The notes beneath the pieces were generated by a model. The model did not search any database and was not told where the DNA came from. It saw only the letters and a program-made list of their open reading frames with translations. DNA of 64,000 nucleotides. Source: Solirubrobacter soli DSM 22325. GTDB lineage: Bacteria > Actinomycetota > Thermoleophilia > Solirubrobacterales > Solirubrobacteraceae. Below, in pieces: positions 53,348 to 61,389 of the stretch. Both the position numbers and the translations under genes were made by a program. The stretch's first letter is position 1, and each line of letters opens with the position of its first letter. The stretch is from NCBI RefSeq assembly GCF_000423665.1, contig NZ_AUIK01000028.1, positions 1 to 64,000 of the forward strand. The letters run 5' to 3'.

Positions 53348-54288
53348 ACGGCTATGGGCCGCGCGGCGGGCTGCGCGGGGTTGCCAAAGTACCGTCCGGC
53401 GATGTCGGAATCGACCTGGATCAGCTCGCGCTGGACGAGCTCGAGCGTGCCGGGGTCGGCCTCTCCCGCCCGCGCCCGGAAGTCGAGGTCGGCCATCAAC
53501 CGCGACAGCCGCAGCACGGCGGGCGAGCTGCGATAGGACGGATCGGCGGCGGTCAACGCGGCGTGCAGCGCGTCGATCGAGTACGAGACCGAGTCCGGAT
53601 AGTCGCGCTCGAACAGCAGGAAGCGGGCAACGGGCCGCGCGTTGGGCGGCGCGGGGACCGCGCGGCGGTAGGCCTGGAAGCCGCCGACGGCCTGCAGCAG
53701 CGCGAGCGCCTGTCCGTCCAGGAGGTGGTTGTCGCCGCCGTCGGACGGCAGGGCGACGCGCAGCATCCGCAGGACCATGTCGGCGGACTCGATCGCGGCG
53801 CCCGCCTGTAGGAACGCGTGCGCCTCGTCGCGCAGCATCGTGCGGCTGGTCACGCCCCAGAACAGGCCGCAGCGCTCGCGCACGTACGCATAGACGCTGT
53901 ACGGGCCGGTCTGGACGGCCGCGGAGATGTTGCGCTGCAGCAGGCCGAGGTGGAAGGTGTTGATCGCCTCCCACATCTCGCCGGAGAACACGTCGCGGAC
54001 GGTGCGGGCGCCCTCGCGCGCGCGGCTGATGCAGTTCAGGACGCTCGTCGGGTGCTCGGGGTCGAGCGTGAGCAGGCGCAGGACCTCGTCACGCGAGGCG
54101 CTCGTCTCCGGCGGCTCACCCGAGACGATCGTCAGCAGCGCGTCCCAGCTCAGCCGCACGCCCGCCGGGTCGTCCGGGCGGCCCTGCAGGTCGGCGTGGA
54201 AGACGCCGTCGAGCATGCGCGAGGTGTGCTCGGCGCGCGCCAGCTGGCGGCCGATCCAGTAGAGCTCGTGCGCGATCCGGGCGAGCAC
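53344..54288 (-). CDS. Alpha-E domain protein
   Basis: 314 residues, all-helical with conserved Glu. Begins LARIAHELYWIGRQLARAEHT and contains SREGARTVRD-like SRAREGARTVRDVFSGEMWEAIN and FLLFERDYPDSVSYSIDAL. Its partner is the ATP-grasp protein next door. The GTG start at 54288 is four bases after that stop. Confidence 0.92.
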   Translation of the reverse strand: MLARIAHELYWIGRQLARAEHTSRMLDGVFHADLQGRPDDPAGVRLSWDALLTIVSGEPPETSASRDEVLRLLTLDPEHPTSVLNCISRAREGARTVRDVFSGEMWEAINTFHLGLLQRNISAAVQTGPYSVYAYVRERCGLFWGVTSRTMLRDEAHAFLQAGAAIESADMVLRMLRVALPSDGGDNHLLDGQALALLQAVGGFQAYRRAVPAPPNARPVARFLLFERDYPDSVSYSIDALHAALTAADPSYRSSPAVLRLSRLMADLDFRARAGEADPGTLELVQRELIQVDSDIAGRYFGNPAQPAARPIAV

Positions 54289-54292
54289 GGGG

Positions 54293-55840
54293 CTACTGCT
54301 GCTGCTGTTGTTGTTGGGAGGACCAGGCGCCGCCGAGCGGGAGGCCGGGCATCCGCGGCGGCTGCCAGTTCGACAGCGTCGGGGCGTCCGGGAGCGCCGA
54401 CTCGTCCGCCTCGAGCACCCACGTGTCCTTGGAGCCGCCGCCCTGGGACGAGTTGACGATCATCGAGCCCTCGCGGAGCGCCACGCGGGTCAGCCCGCCC
54501 GGGACGATGTGGATGTCCTCGCCGAAGACCGCGAACGGGCGCAGGTCGACGTGGCGCGGCGCGAGCGTCCCGTCCGGCCCCGCGGTGGGGACGGTGCTGA
54601 GGTGGACGAGCTCCTGGGCGATCCACTTCTCCGGCATGCGCTTGATCTCGTCCGCCTGGGCGGCCAGCTGCTGCTCGGTCGCGGTCGGGCCGATGAAGAC
54701 GCCCTTGCCGCCGGACTCCGACGTCGGCTTGACGACGACCTCGTGCAGGCGCTCGAGGATCGCGTCGCGCTGCTCGCGGTCGGACATCAGGTAGGTCGTG
54801 ACGTTCTCGAGGATCGGCTCCTCGCCCAGGTAGTACCGGATCATCTCCGGGACGTAGTGGTAGATCGCCTTGTCGTCGGCGACGCCCGTCCCGACCGCGT
54901 TGACGATCGCGACGCTGCCGGCCCGGTAGGCGCGCATCAGGCCAGGGACGCCGAGCACGCTGTCGGGGCGGAACTCGAGCGGGTCCATGAAGTCGTCGTC
55001 GATCCGCCGGTAGATCGCGTGGACGCGCTGCAGGCCGCGGGTGGTGCGGATGTGGCAGACGGCGTCGCGGACGACGAGGTCGGAGGCCTCGACGAGCTCG
55101 ACCCCCATCTGACGCGCGAGGAACGCGTGCTCGAAATAGGCGGAGTTGTAGGGACCGGGGGTCCAGACGACGACGGTCGCCTCCTCCTCCCCGCCGGTCG
55201 GCGCGACCTCCTCCAGCGCGGTGCGCAGCAGCGCCGGGTAGTGGTCCACGGGCCGGACCCGGTAGTGCTCGAACAGCCCGGGCAGCAGCCGCGTCATCGC
55301 GCGCCGGTTCTCGAGCACGTAGGAGATGCCCGACGGCGTGCGGACATTGTCCTCGAGCACCTTCCAGGCGCCGTCGGAGTCGCGGACGAGGTCGCAGCCG
55401 GAGACGTGGCAGTAGACGCCGCCCGGCGGGCGGATGCCGTGCGCGGCGCGGGCGAACGCGGGCCTCGACACGACCAGCTCCCACGGCACCTGACCGTCGT
55501 GGATGATCTCGCGCGCGTGGTAGACGTCGTCCACGAAGTGGTTCAGCGCGCGGATCCGCTGCGCGAGGCCGCGCTTGATCGTCTGCCACTCGGCGGCGGG
55601 GATGATCCGCGGCACGAGGTCGAGCGGGAACGGCCGGTCGCGGACCGGCCCGTCGCCCGGCCCGCCGGCGTCGAACGTGATCCCCTGCTGCATGAAGATC
55701 GCGTCGCGGCGGCGGCCCGCGGCGGTCAGCGCTTCGGGGCCGAGCGCCTCCAGCGCCGCGACGAGCGTGCGCGCGTGCGGTCGCGGCTCTCCGTCGGAGG
55801 CGACGAGCTCGTCGTAGAAATCCCGGTCCAGGGCTGCCAC
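54293..55840 (-). CDS. Circularly permuted type-2 ATP-grasp protein
   Basis: 515 residues of the CP_ATPgrasp family (formerly DUF404/407). Signatures include PRIIPAAEWQTIKRGLAQRI, ENRRAMTRLLPGLF, NAVGTGVADDKAIYHYVPEM and KPTSESGGKGVFIGPTA. It likely forms peptide or isopeptide bonds on an unknown substrate together with the alpha-E partner. The C-terminus is seven Gln (three CAA, four CAG) right before TAG. The GTG start at 55840 lies inside the 3' end of the MFS gene. Confidence 0.94.
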   Translation of the reverse strand: MAALDRDFYDELVASDGEPRPHARTLVAALEALGPEALTAAGRRRDAIFMQQGITFDAGGPGDGPVRDRPFPLDLVPRIIPAAEWQTIKRGLAQRIRALNHFVDDVYHAREIIHDGQVPWELVVSRPAFARAAHGIRPPGGVYCHVSGCDLVRDSDGAWKVLEDNVRTPSGISYVLENRRAMTRLLPGLFEHYRVRPVDHYPALLRTALEEVAPTGGEEEATVVVWTPGPYNSAYFEHAFLARQMGVELVEASDLVVRDAVCHIRTTRGLQRVHAIYRRIDDDFMDPLEFRPDSVLGVPGLMRAYRAGSVAIVNAVGTGVADDKAIYHYVPEMIRYYLGEEPILENVTTYLMSDREQRDAILERLHEVVVKPTSESGGKGVFIGPTATEQQLAAQADEIKRMPEKWIAQELVHLSTVPTAGPDGTLAPRHVDLRPFAVFGEDIHIVPGGLTRVALREGSMIVNSSQGGGSKDTWVLEADESALPDAPTLSNWQPPRMPGLPLGGAWSSQQQQQQQ

Positions 55841-56982
55841 GGCTGCATCCTATTCAGCAAGCTCAGCCCCACGAGCCCGACCGTCGCGGCTTGGACCAGC
55901 AGTACAACGCGGTAGTCGATCAGGGCCACGAGCGCCGCCCCGAGGGCGATTGACAACGTCTGCGGCGCGCCCAACGCGAGCTCGGAGGCGGCGAACGCGC
56001 GGCCCTGGAGGTGGTGCGGGGTCTCGCGCTGGAGCAGCGTGAGCATCGCGACGACCACCCACGGGATGCCGAGGCCGAAGAGCACCTTGCCGGCGAGGAC
56101 GACCGGCAGCGCCCGGTCGGCCATCAGCAGCGCGCCGACGGCGAAGATCGTCATCCCGAAGCCGGCCGCCCTGATCTCGCCGTGCCTCGTGATCGCGGCG
56201 GTGGCGGTGAGCGCGCCCGCGATCGCCCCGACGCCCTGCACGGCCATCAGCACGCCCACGAACGAGTCCGGCTTGCCGAGCTGGTGCGGGAGCTCGAACA
56301 GCAGCGTCTCGCTAAAGCCGATCACGAGCATGCAGGTCGCACAGCCGATGACCATGCGCTTGAGCTCAGCGCTGCGGCCGATGTGGCGTGCGCCGGCGGC
56401 GATGCCGGGGTCGGCGTGCGGCTCGGGGTCGGGCTCGCGGGTCCTCAGCGCCAGCAGGGCGCCGGTCGCGAGCAGGAACGTCGCCGCGTCGAGGATCGCG
56501 ACCGCCGCGCCACCCGCGAGCGTGTACAGGCCCGCGCCGGCGATCGGGGTGATCAGCCGCAGGGACTCCCTCACGGTCTGGAGCGTCGCGTTGGCCTTGG
56601 CCAGCTGGTCCTGCGGGACGAGCGTGTGCAGCAGCGCGGACTGGCCGGCGGCGAGGACGACGTAGGAGGCGCCGTAGGCGGTGGCGACGGCGTAGATGAT
56701 CCAGACGTCGCTTTGGTCGTGCACCGCGAGCAGCGGCAGGATCGCGAGCGCGGTGAGCGGGTTGACCGCGAGCAGCAGGCGGCGCCGGTTGACGCGGTCG
56801 ACGAGCAGCCCCGCGAACGGGCTCGCCAGCTGCGGCGCCACGATGCACAGGATCACCAGACCCGCGGCGCTGCTCGAGCCTGTGAGGTCCTTCGCCCACA
56901 GGCCGAGCGCGAGCCACAGCGCGGTGTCTCCGAGCAGGCTCAGCGACTGGCCCGTGAGGAAGATGCGCGTGTCGCGGCTCAT
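55726..56982 (-). CDS. Major facilitator superfamily transporter
   Basis: 418 residues as read. About 12 membrane helices, with VDRVNRRRLLLAVNPLTALAI as the loop 2-3 MFS motif and a repeat of the pattern in the second half. It resembles multidrug exporters. The ATG at 56982 overlaps the ArsR stop. The hydrophobic part ends near LLNRMQPWQ; the last ~38 residues (Ser/Arg-rich) are read from within the first codons of the ATP-grasp gene. Either a 115-base overlap exists or a frameshift has removed the original stop. Confidence 0.85.
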   Translation of the reverse strand: MSRDTRIFLTGQSLSLLGDTALWLALGLWAKDLTGSSSAAGLVILCIVAPQLASPFAGLLVDRVNRRRLLLAVNPLTALAILPLLAVHDQSDVWIIYAVATAYGASYVVLAAGQSALLHTLVPQDQLAKANATLQTVRESLRLITPIAGAGLYTLAGGAAVAILDAATFLLATGALLALRTREPDPEPHADPGIAAGARHIGRSAELKRMVIGCATCMLVIGFSETLLFELPHQLGKPDSFVGVLMAVQGVGAIAGALTATAAITRHGEIRAAGFGMTIFAVGALLMADRALPVVLAGKVLFGLGIPWVVVAMLTLLQRETPHHLQGRAFAASELALGAPQTLSIALGAALVALIDYRVVLLVQAATVGLVGLSLLNRMQPWQPWTGISTTSSSPPTESRDRTRARSSRRWRRSAPKR

Positions 56983-57545
56983 ACGCGGTACGCGAACGTG
57001 AGGATCTCGACGCGCTCGGCCTCGGCCGGCTGCTCCGGGCTCGGCGTCCGGCGGTCGGCGAACCGGTTCAGCAGGATCTCGACGATCTCCTCGTCGACCG
57101 CCTTCAGTTCCTCGGGCGTGAGGTAGAGCCGCATCTGGTTGACGCCCGTGACCGCGCGCCAGTCCTGCGGCAGCGCATGGCGCTCCTCCAGCCCGCGGCG
57201 TGCGCGGTCGAGATAGCGGTCGAACGTGATCCGGCCGAGCTGGCGGGCCGCACCCGCGAGCTCCTGGTCGTCGTGGACGTCGGTCCAGCGCATGCCCAGG
57301 TGCTTGAGCCGCCACGGCCGCTTGCGGCCGGTGCCGCCGGGCGCCTCCTCCACGAAGCCGTACTTGGCGAGCTGCCGGAGGTGGAACGAGGCGTTCGCGG
57401 GGCTCTCCCCCACCCGCTCGCCCGCTTCGGTGGCGGTCAGCGACTGCGCGTCGGCCAGCGCCTCGAGCAGCGCGAGCCGCACCGGATGCGCGAGCGCCCG
57501 CATCGCCTTGGGGTCGTCAAGCTCCCGCGGCTTGTCGAAAGACAT
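56979..57545 (-). CDS. ArsR-type winged-helix regulator
   Basis: 188 residues. Winged helix: HPVRLALLEALADAQSLTATE, AGERVGESPANASFHLRQL and AKYGFVEEAPGGTGRKRPW. A C-terminal helical domain of about 90 residues, without the metal-binding Cys/His of metalloregulators, probably senses an organic ligand. It controls the MFS gene that follows with ATGA overlap. A palindrome lies four bases upstream of the ATG. Confidence 0.9.
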   Translation of the reverse strand: MSFDKPRELDDPKAMRALAHPVRLALLEALADAQSLTATEAGERVGESPANASFHLRQLAKYGFVEEAPGGTGRKRPWRLKHLGMRWTDVHDDQELAGAARQLGRITFDRYLDRARRGLEERHALPQDWRAVTGVNQMRLYLTPEELKAVDEEIVEILLNRFADRRTPSPEQPAEAERVEILTFAYRV

Positions 57546-57548
57546 GTT

Positions 57549-57566
57549 TCGAAAGATAGCTTTCGA
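57549..57566. promoter_or_regulatory. Putative ArsR-family operator
   Basis: TCGAAAG (57549-57555), ATAG, CTTTCGA (57560-57566): perfect 7-base arms directly before the regulator start codon, as expected for autorepression. Confidence 0.65.
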
Positions 57567-57572
57567 TGCTCG

Positions 57573-58061
57573 TCAGTCAAGGGCGATCAACTCGAAGGTC
57601 AGCGTTGTGCCATCGATGCGGGCCAGCCCCATCGTGTGCCGCGGCTCGCGCCGGCGTTCCGTCGGCGAGCCGGGGTTGAAGATCTGAAAGCCGTCCCGTT
57701 CTTCGTGCAGCGGGATGTGGCTGTGCCCGAACACCACCGCGTGCGCGTCGGGAAAGCGCCGCCGGAGCCGGTCCAGCCGTCCGTCGCGCGGCCCCGCGTC
57801 GTGGATCATCGCGATCCGGACGTCCCCGAACTGCACCGTCGTCTGGACCGGGAGCCCGAGGATCAGCTCACGCGAGTCGACGTTCCCGCACACGGCATGC
57901 ACCGGCGGCCCCAGCGCCTGCAGCTCGTGCAGGACGCTCGGCTCGCTGAAGTCCCCGGCGTGCAGGATCGCGTCCGCGCTGCGCAGCCGCTGGACGCACC
58001 CCTCGGGAATCCGCCGCCTGCCGCGTGGCAGGTGCGTGTCCGAGATGACCGCGACGATCAC
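57573..58061 (-). CDS. YfcE/MJ0936-type metallophosphoesterase
   Basis: 162 residues. Metal ligands in VISDTHLPRG, ILHAGDFSE, VCGNVDS, IHDAGPRDG and VFGHSHIPLH. Family members hydrolyse phosphodiesters such as cyclic nucleotides in vitro. GTG at 58061 is preferred because it starts right at the first strand, and it overlaps the stop of a 39-residue gene (GTGA). Confidence 0.92.
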   Translation of the reverse strand: MIVAVISDTHLPRGRRRIPEGCVQRLRSADAILHAGDFSEPSVLHELQALGPPVHAVCGNVDSRELILGLPVQTTVQFGDVRIAMIHDAGPRDGRLDRLRRRFPDAHAVVFGHSHIPLHEERDGFQIFNPGSPTERRREPRHTMGLARIDGTTLTFELIALD

Positions 58062-58177
58062 ACGAGCCGCGGCGTCAATGCGAGCCCCACCAGTGTGAGC
58101 GCGATCCACGCAGGGGCACCGAAGATCCCGCCCGCGACCACGAAGGCGACGATGGCGGCGATGTCGGAGCGGCGCAT
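58058..58177 (-). CDS. 39-residue membrane protein
   Basis: ATG at 58177 gives MRRSDIAAIVAFVVAGGIFG, then PAWIALTLVGLAL and a short end. It has one or two hydrophobic segments with positive charges at the start. Stop and the next start overlap (GTGA), supporting translation. Unknown role. Confidence 0.6.
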   Translation of the reverse strand: MRRSDIAAIVAFVVAGGIFGAPAWIALTLVGLALTPRLV

Positions 58178-58248
58178 ACCCGGAACCCTACGTGACTTCG
58201 CATCGATCCATGCCCGACTTTCCGCCAGCGCTAAGCTTGCGACCCCGA

Positions 58249-58321
58249 GCGCCCGTAGCTCAGTGGATAGAGCGCGCGCCTCCGGAGCGCGAGGTCACAG
58301 GTTCGAATCCTGTCGGGCGCG
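58249..58321 (+). tRNA. tRNA-Arg (anticodon CCG)
   Basis: Full cloverleaf: acceptor GCGCCCG (58249-58255) pairs with CGGGCGC (58314-58320). D arm GCTC...GAGC, anticodon stem CGCGC/GCGCG with loop CTCCGGA and anticodon CCG at 58282-58284. T arm ACAGG-TTCGAAT-CCTGT. CCA is not encoded. It reads CGG codons. Confidence 0.97.
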
Positions 58322-58754
58322 TTTCTCAGCGGTTTGGGCCAGTCAGTTCCGGTTGGGGCCAAGGTGTAGCGCGCTGGCGCGTTGTGGCGCGGTTTGGCGC
58401 ACTTGCCCGTCGCCATTCCGCGTCGCGGCGCGAACCCCGTTTCGAGCGCCGCAAGTCACGCCGTGAGTCACACCGGCGTCCGTGACTCAGCACCGTTGCG
58501 GGCGTTCTACGGTGGCCGTGCGGCGTGGGTTGTCTCCGCGTCGCCACGCCCCCGGACGTTTGCGGCGTCGCGGGGGCAAACTCATGCCGCGCAAGCCGCG
58601 TTGCACCGTCGGTGACTGGTCGTCCAAGTTGAGACGAAAAGTGTCTCGTGGCCTGGACTTCGAGCCGCCGTGCGCGGCCGTGGGTATCTGGCCTGATACG
58701 CGGTCAGAAAGCCGTCTTGGGGCCGCGCGTCGCCCTGGCGCGGTGGCCGGCCGG
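58322..58754. other. Non-coding or decayed stretch downstream of tRNA-Arg
   Basis: No convincing gene. A plus-strand frame from 58482 is open into the pseudogene (residues such as MPRKPRCTVGDW at 58584), but its first part is Arg-rich and has no family features. An antisense frame over the tRNA is a known artefact. Confidence 0.5.
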
Positions 58755-58984
58755 ATGGGCGAAAGCGACGACCGACCTCAGCGAACGGGCTGGTTGGCCG
58801 TCGTGGCGCGAGCGACCGAATTGGTGGACACCGCGCCGGCGGGTGTGAACCTCCGTGGACTCTTCAAGGCGTTGGTGGACGAAGGGCTGTTGCGAGATAC
58901 GGAGAGCCAATACGTCGGACTTTCCGAGAGACGCTGAAGGCGCGCCGCGAGGGACGGTTCCCGGCGCTGCGCGAGCCCGGGTAG
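58755..58984 (+). pseudogene. Frame-shifted remnant of a TOPRIM/TopoVI-A-associated winged-helix gene
   Basis: From ATG 58755 the frame reads LRGLFKALVDEGLLRDTESQ, then YVGLSER, and stops at 58937. One frame over, LKARREGRFPALREPG continues to a stop at 58982. Together they give the pattern LFxxLVxxGLxxxTExxYxxLSRxTxxARRxGRFP, seen at the N-terminus of TopoVI-A/Spo11-like TOPRIM proteins on actinobacterial mobile elements. A single missing base near 58930 would explain the split. The rest of such a gene is absent. Confidence 0.55.
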
Positions 58985-59623
58985 TTACGCGTCCGGTTCG
59001 ACGCCTTCGACGATGTCGGCGAGGCGATCGAACCCGTTGGCGCGCCAGTGCGTAACGGTCTCGCGTTTGAACGCATCGGCGTCCACTACCACGACCTGAT
59101 GGCCGGGTGCGACCTCACGCCGTCGCGGGTTCAGGAACTTCGTCCGCCTCCATTCCCACCGCAGGGTGAACGCGACCGCTCGCAACGTTCGCAAGCGGCG
59201 CGCGTATTCAGCCGTGTCGGGGATGGGCGGATCGGGGTTCCACGCGAGATGCACGGCGATCTCGAAGGTTTGGGCGTCGTCACGTTCGAGTGTCAAGGCA
59301 ACTGGGCGACCGATTGGCATGTCGAGCCGGTCGATACCGCTCCACAGTCGCCGGCCGGCGTTGTCTTCGTGAAAGTCCGTCGTATCGAAACGCGTGACGA
59401 CGGTTCCGGTCGCGCCCGTGTTGGCAAGGAAGAGGTACACCGCCGCGTATGCGCCTGCGGGCATCCCGTCGCTGTTGGTCCCGCCCTGACGCAGACCGCC
59501 GATCTCGTGCAGGCGATCAACCTCGACTTTCGCCCGCCGCAACGACGTAAGCCACAACGAAGCGAACGACACGATGAATGCGACGCCGGCGAGCAAGACC
59601 GAAGCCGAATCGGTCCACGACAC
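58985..59623 (-). CDS. Membrane-anchored unknown protein (island)
   Basis: About 212 residues from GTG 59623 (longer starts up to 59719 are possible). One membrane helix at about 8-28 (SVLLAGVAFIVSFASLWL), a short basic/charged linker, and a beta-rich domain with AAVYLFLANTGATGTVV and PIGRPVALTLERD. The end is helical (FKRETVTHWRANGFDRLADI). It ends right at the pseudogene stop on the other strand. No family recognised; the architecture resembles the gene at 59820. Confidence 0.75.
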   Translation of the reverse strand: MSWTDSASVLLAGVAFIVSFASLWLTSLRRAKVEVDRLHEIGGLRQGGTNSDGMPAGAYAAVYLFLANTGATGTVVTRFDTTDFHEDNAGRRLWSGIDRLDMPIGRPVALTLERDDAQTFEIAVHLAWNPDPPIPDTAEYARRLRTLRAVAFTLRWEWRRTKFLNPRRREVAPGHQVVVVDADAFKRETVTHWRANGFDRLADIVEGVEPDA

Positions 59624-59819
59624 GTCACCCGAATTCGCCGCAGCCGCAACAATCACGCAGCAGACCTTGACCGGTTCGGCGGACGGAATCTGACTGGACC
59701 GCCGCGCCGGCGCGCACAATCATCCGTAGACGCCGGCGATGTTGTCGGAGCGCCCTTCGGGATGCCGGGGCGCTCGGCGCTCCCCGTGGGAGTTCGACGG
59801 GCGCGACGTTGTCGGATCG

Positions 59820-60413
59820 TCAGGGGCTAGTTGGCTTCGGGGGCCACTCAGTCGTCATCCCGGACTGAACGAGCCGAGCATGCTCGAAATCGATGTCGGG
59901 AAACAGCTTCCTCCACACCCGCCCGACCTCCGGGAATTTTGGCCTCCGTCGAATCAGTGTCTTGGGCGTGTACGCGGCGCCCGCGTGCGTCCGGTAGTGC
60001 GCGAATCCTTCGGCATCTCGATAGCTGACTATCGCGGCAAGGTCCGGTAGATCGCCACGTGTGGCGCTGGTGTCAACGGGTCCGACAAGGCTTCCAACAG
60101 ATACGCGCTGATGCGGGACGATGAAGCCGTCGGCCAGGACACCTTCCGCGAACAGCCCGCCGCCGTGCAGGACGTAACGCGCGCCGCGCGCAACACCGCG
60201 TCCGGTGTTGATGACGGAGAGCCCCAGCATGCCGGACAAGGGGTCCGCGAGAACTTGTGGTTCGAGAAGGGGTCGATCCGCCGCTTCGATTGTGTGTCGC
60301 CCTTGCCGGGTGGTAGCCCAAGCGGCGGCAGCGGCAACGGCCGCGAGGAACGCGCTGGCACTCCCGGCAATGGCCTGGACATCGTCCGCTGAGAGATTCC
60401 CGATGAGCAGCAT
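59820..60413 (-). CDS. Membrane-anchored unknown protein (island)
   Basis: 197 residues. MLLIGNLSADDVQAIAGSAS leads into one hydrophobic helix (AFLAAVAAAAAWATT) and then a beta-rich part (LGLSVINTGRGVARGARYVL). Its C-terminus is basic (RRRPKFPEVGRVWRKLF). The NTG-x-G motif after the helix parallels the gene at 58985-59623. Unknown function. Confidence 0.75.
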   Translation of the reverse strand: MLLIGNLSADDVQAIAGSASAFLAAVAAAAAWATTRQGRHTIEAADRPLLEPQVLADPLSGMLGLSVINTGRGVARGARYVLHGGGLFAEGVLADGFIVPHQRVSVGSLVGPVDTSATRGDLPDLAAIVSYRDAEGFAHYRTHAGAAYTPKTLIRRRPKFPEVGRVWRKLFPDIDFEHARLVQSGMTTEWPPKPTSP

Positions 60414-60584
60414 CCGCGCGCGGATGGTAGGCAGGGCGGCGCCGGTACGTTCGCCCGCACCCTGTCATCGCGGCGCGAGTTGCGGGGCTGTCGTTGGGTG
60501 ACGTATGCGTGCTGGCCGCCGCATACCTGCGCCACCACCCGGCCGGCTGATTACGTCGGCCGCGCCGGGTAGTTTCCAGCGGCT

Positions 60585-61295
60585 TTGTTCACGCGCGATT
60601 CGCTTCGAGAATGGCCGATCATCGCGGCCGGTACGTTCGTCGTCGGCGCCGGAACCGTGTACGGCGCGACCAAGACGGACTACACCGCGCCGATCCTCAC
60701 CTTCGCCGGCGTCTTGTTAGTGGCGCTGATCACCGCGTTTACCGCGACACGCGCACGCGAAGCCGAATCGCAACGGCAACGCGAACGACTCGACGCCGAG
60801 TCGCATCGGCAACGTGACGCAATCGCCGGCGAACGCGACCGGCTACGGCTGCAGCTTGCCCACGAACGCGCGATGACCGACCTTGAGCTTCTGCGAGCGT
60901 TGCTCGACGAGGCGGCGGTGAACCTCCACGAGGTTGACCATACGCTCACGAGCTTGGTGGTCCTCCGAAGTAGGCGTGGCGCCGCGACCGGCGATGAACC
61001 CGCGCCTGAAATCGTGCGGAGCCTGACTCTCACGAAGGACCTTGACCGACTCAAAGAGCGACTCGCTGTTCGACTTGGCCGGAATCATGACGCCGTGAAG
61101 GCGTTGAATGCGGCCCAATACTCGCTCTTGCAGACGATGCAAGCGGTGGACAGGGCGCCGAATTCTGCCCAGGAAGAATTGGAGGAAGCTCTGAGCAACG
61201 CGGGCGCACGGTTCTTAGATGCGCGGGCCGAGTTTCTGGACGCCGCTTCCAACACGGCGGGTGTCCAAATTCCCGACGCGGCACCACTCGACTGA
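60585..61295 (+). CDS. Two-helix membrane protein with coiled coil (island)
   Basis: 236 residues from TTG 60585. Two membrane helices (IIAAGTFVVGAGTVYGA, APILTFAGVLLVALITAFT) are followed by a coiled coil rich in Arg/Glu/Gln (RQRERLDAESHRQRDAIAGE) and a helical domain. It is divergent from the gene at 59820, with 171 bases between. The codon mix is clearly more AT-rich than the backbone (GAATTC, TTCTTAGAT-like stretches). Unknown; the build suggests a membrane-tethered oligomer. Confidence 0.75.
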   Translation: MFTRDSLREWPIIAAGTFVVGAGTVYGATKTDYTAPILTFAGVLLVALITAFTATRAREAESQRQRERLDAESHRQRDAIAGERDRLRLQLAHERAMTDLELLRALLDEAAVNLHEVDHTLTSLVVLRSRRGAATGDEPAPEIVRSLTLTKDLDRLKERLAVRLGRNHDAVKALNAAQYSLLQTMQAVDRAPNSAQEELEEALSNAGARFLDARAEFLDAASNTAGVQIPDAAPLD

Positions 61296-61389
61296 CCGCC
61301 GTTGACGAGCCACACGTTGCCGTCGTGGGAGCCTCCCGAGCGCGGACCACGCAACCGAACCTCAATGTTCGGTGATAGGTTCACAAACT

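Noticed and set aside
52487..53974. 495-residue version of the transglutaminase
   Set aside because: The first 209 residues are an Arg/Pro-rich shadow of the alpha-E gene; the family N-terminus begins at 53347.
58231..58416. Minus-strand frame containing RIRTCDLALRRRALYPLSYG
   Set aside because: This is a well-known false protein read from the antisense of tRNA-Arg.
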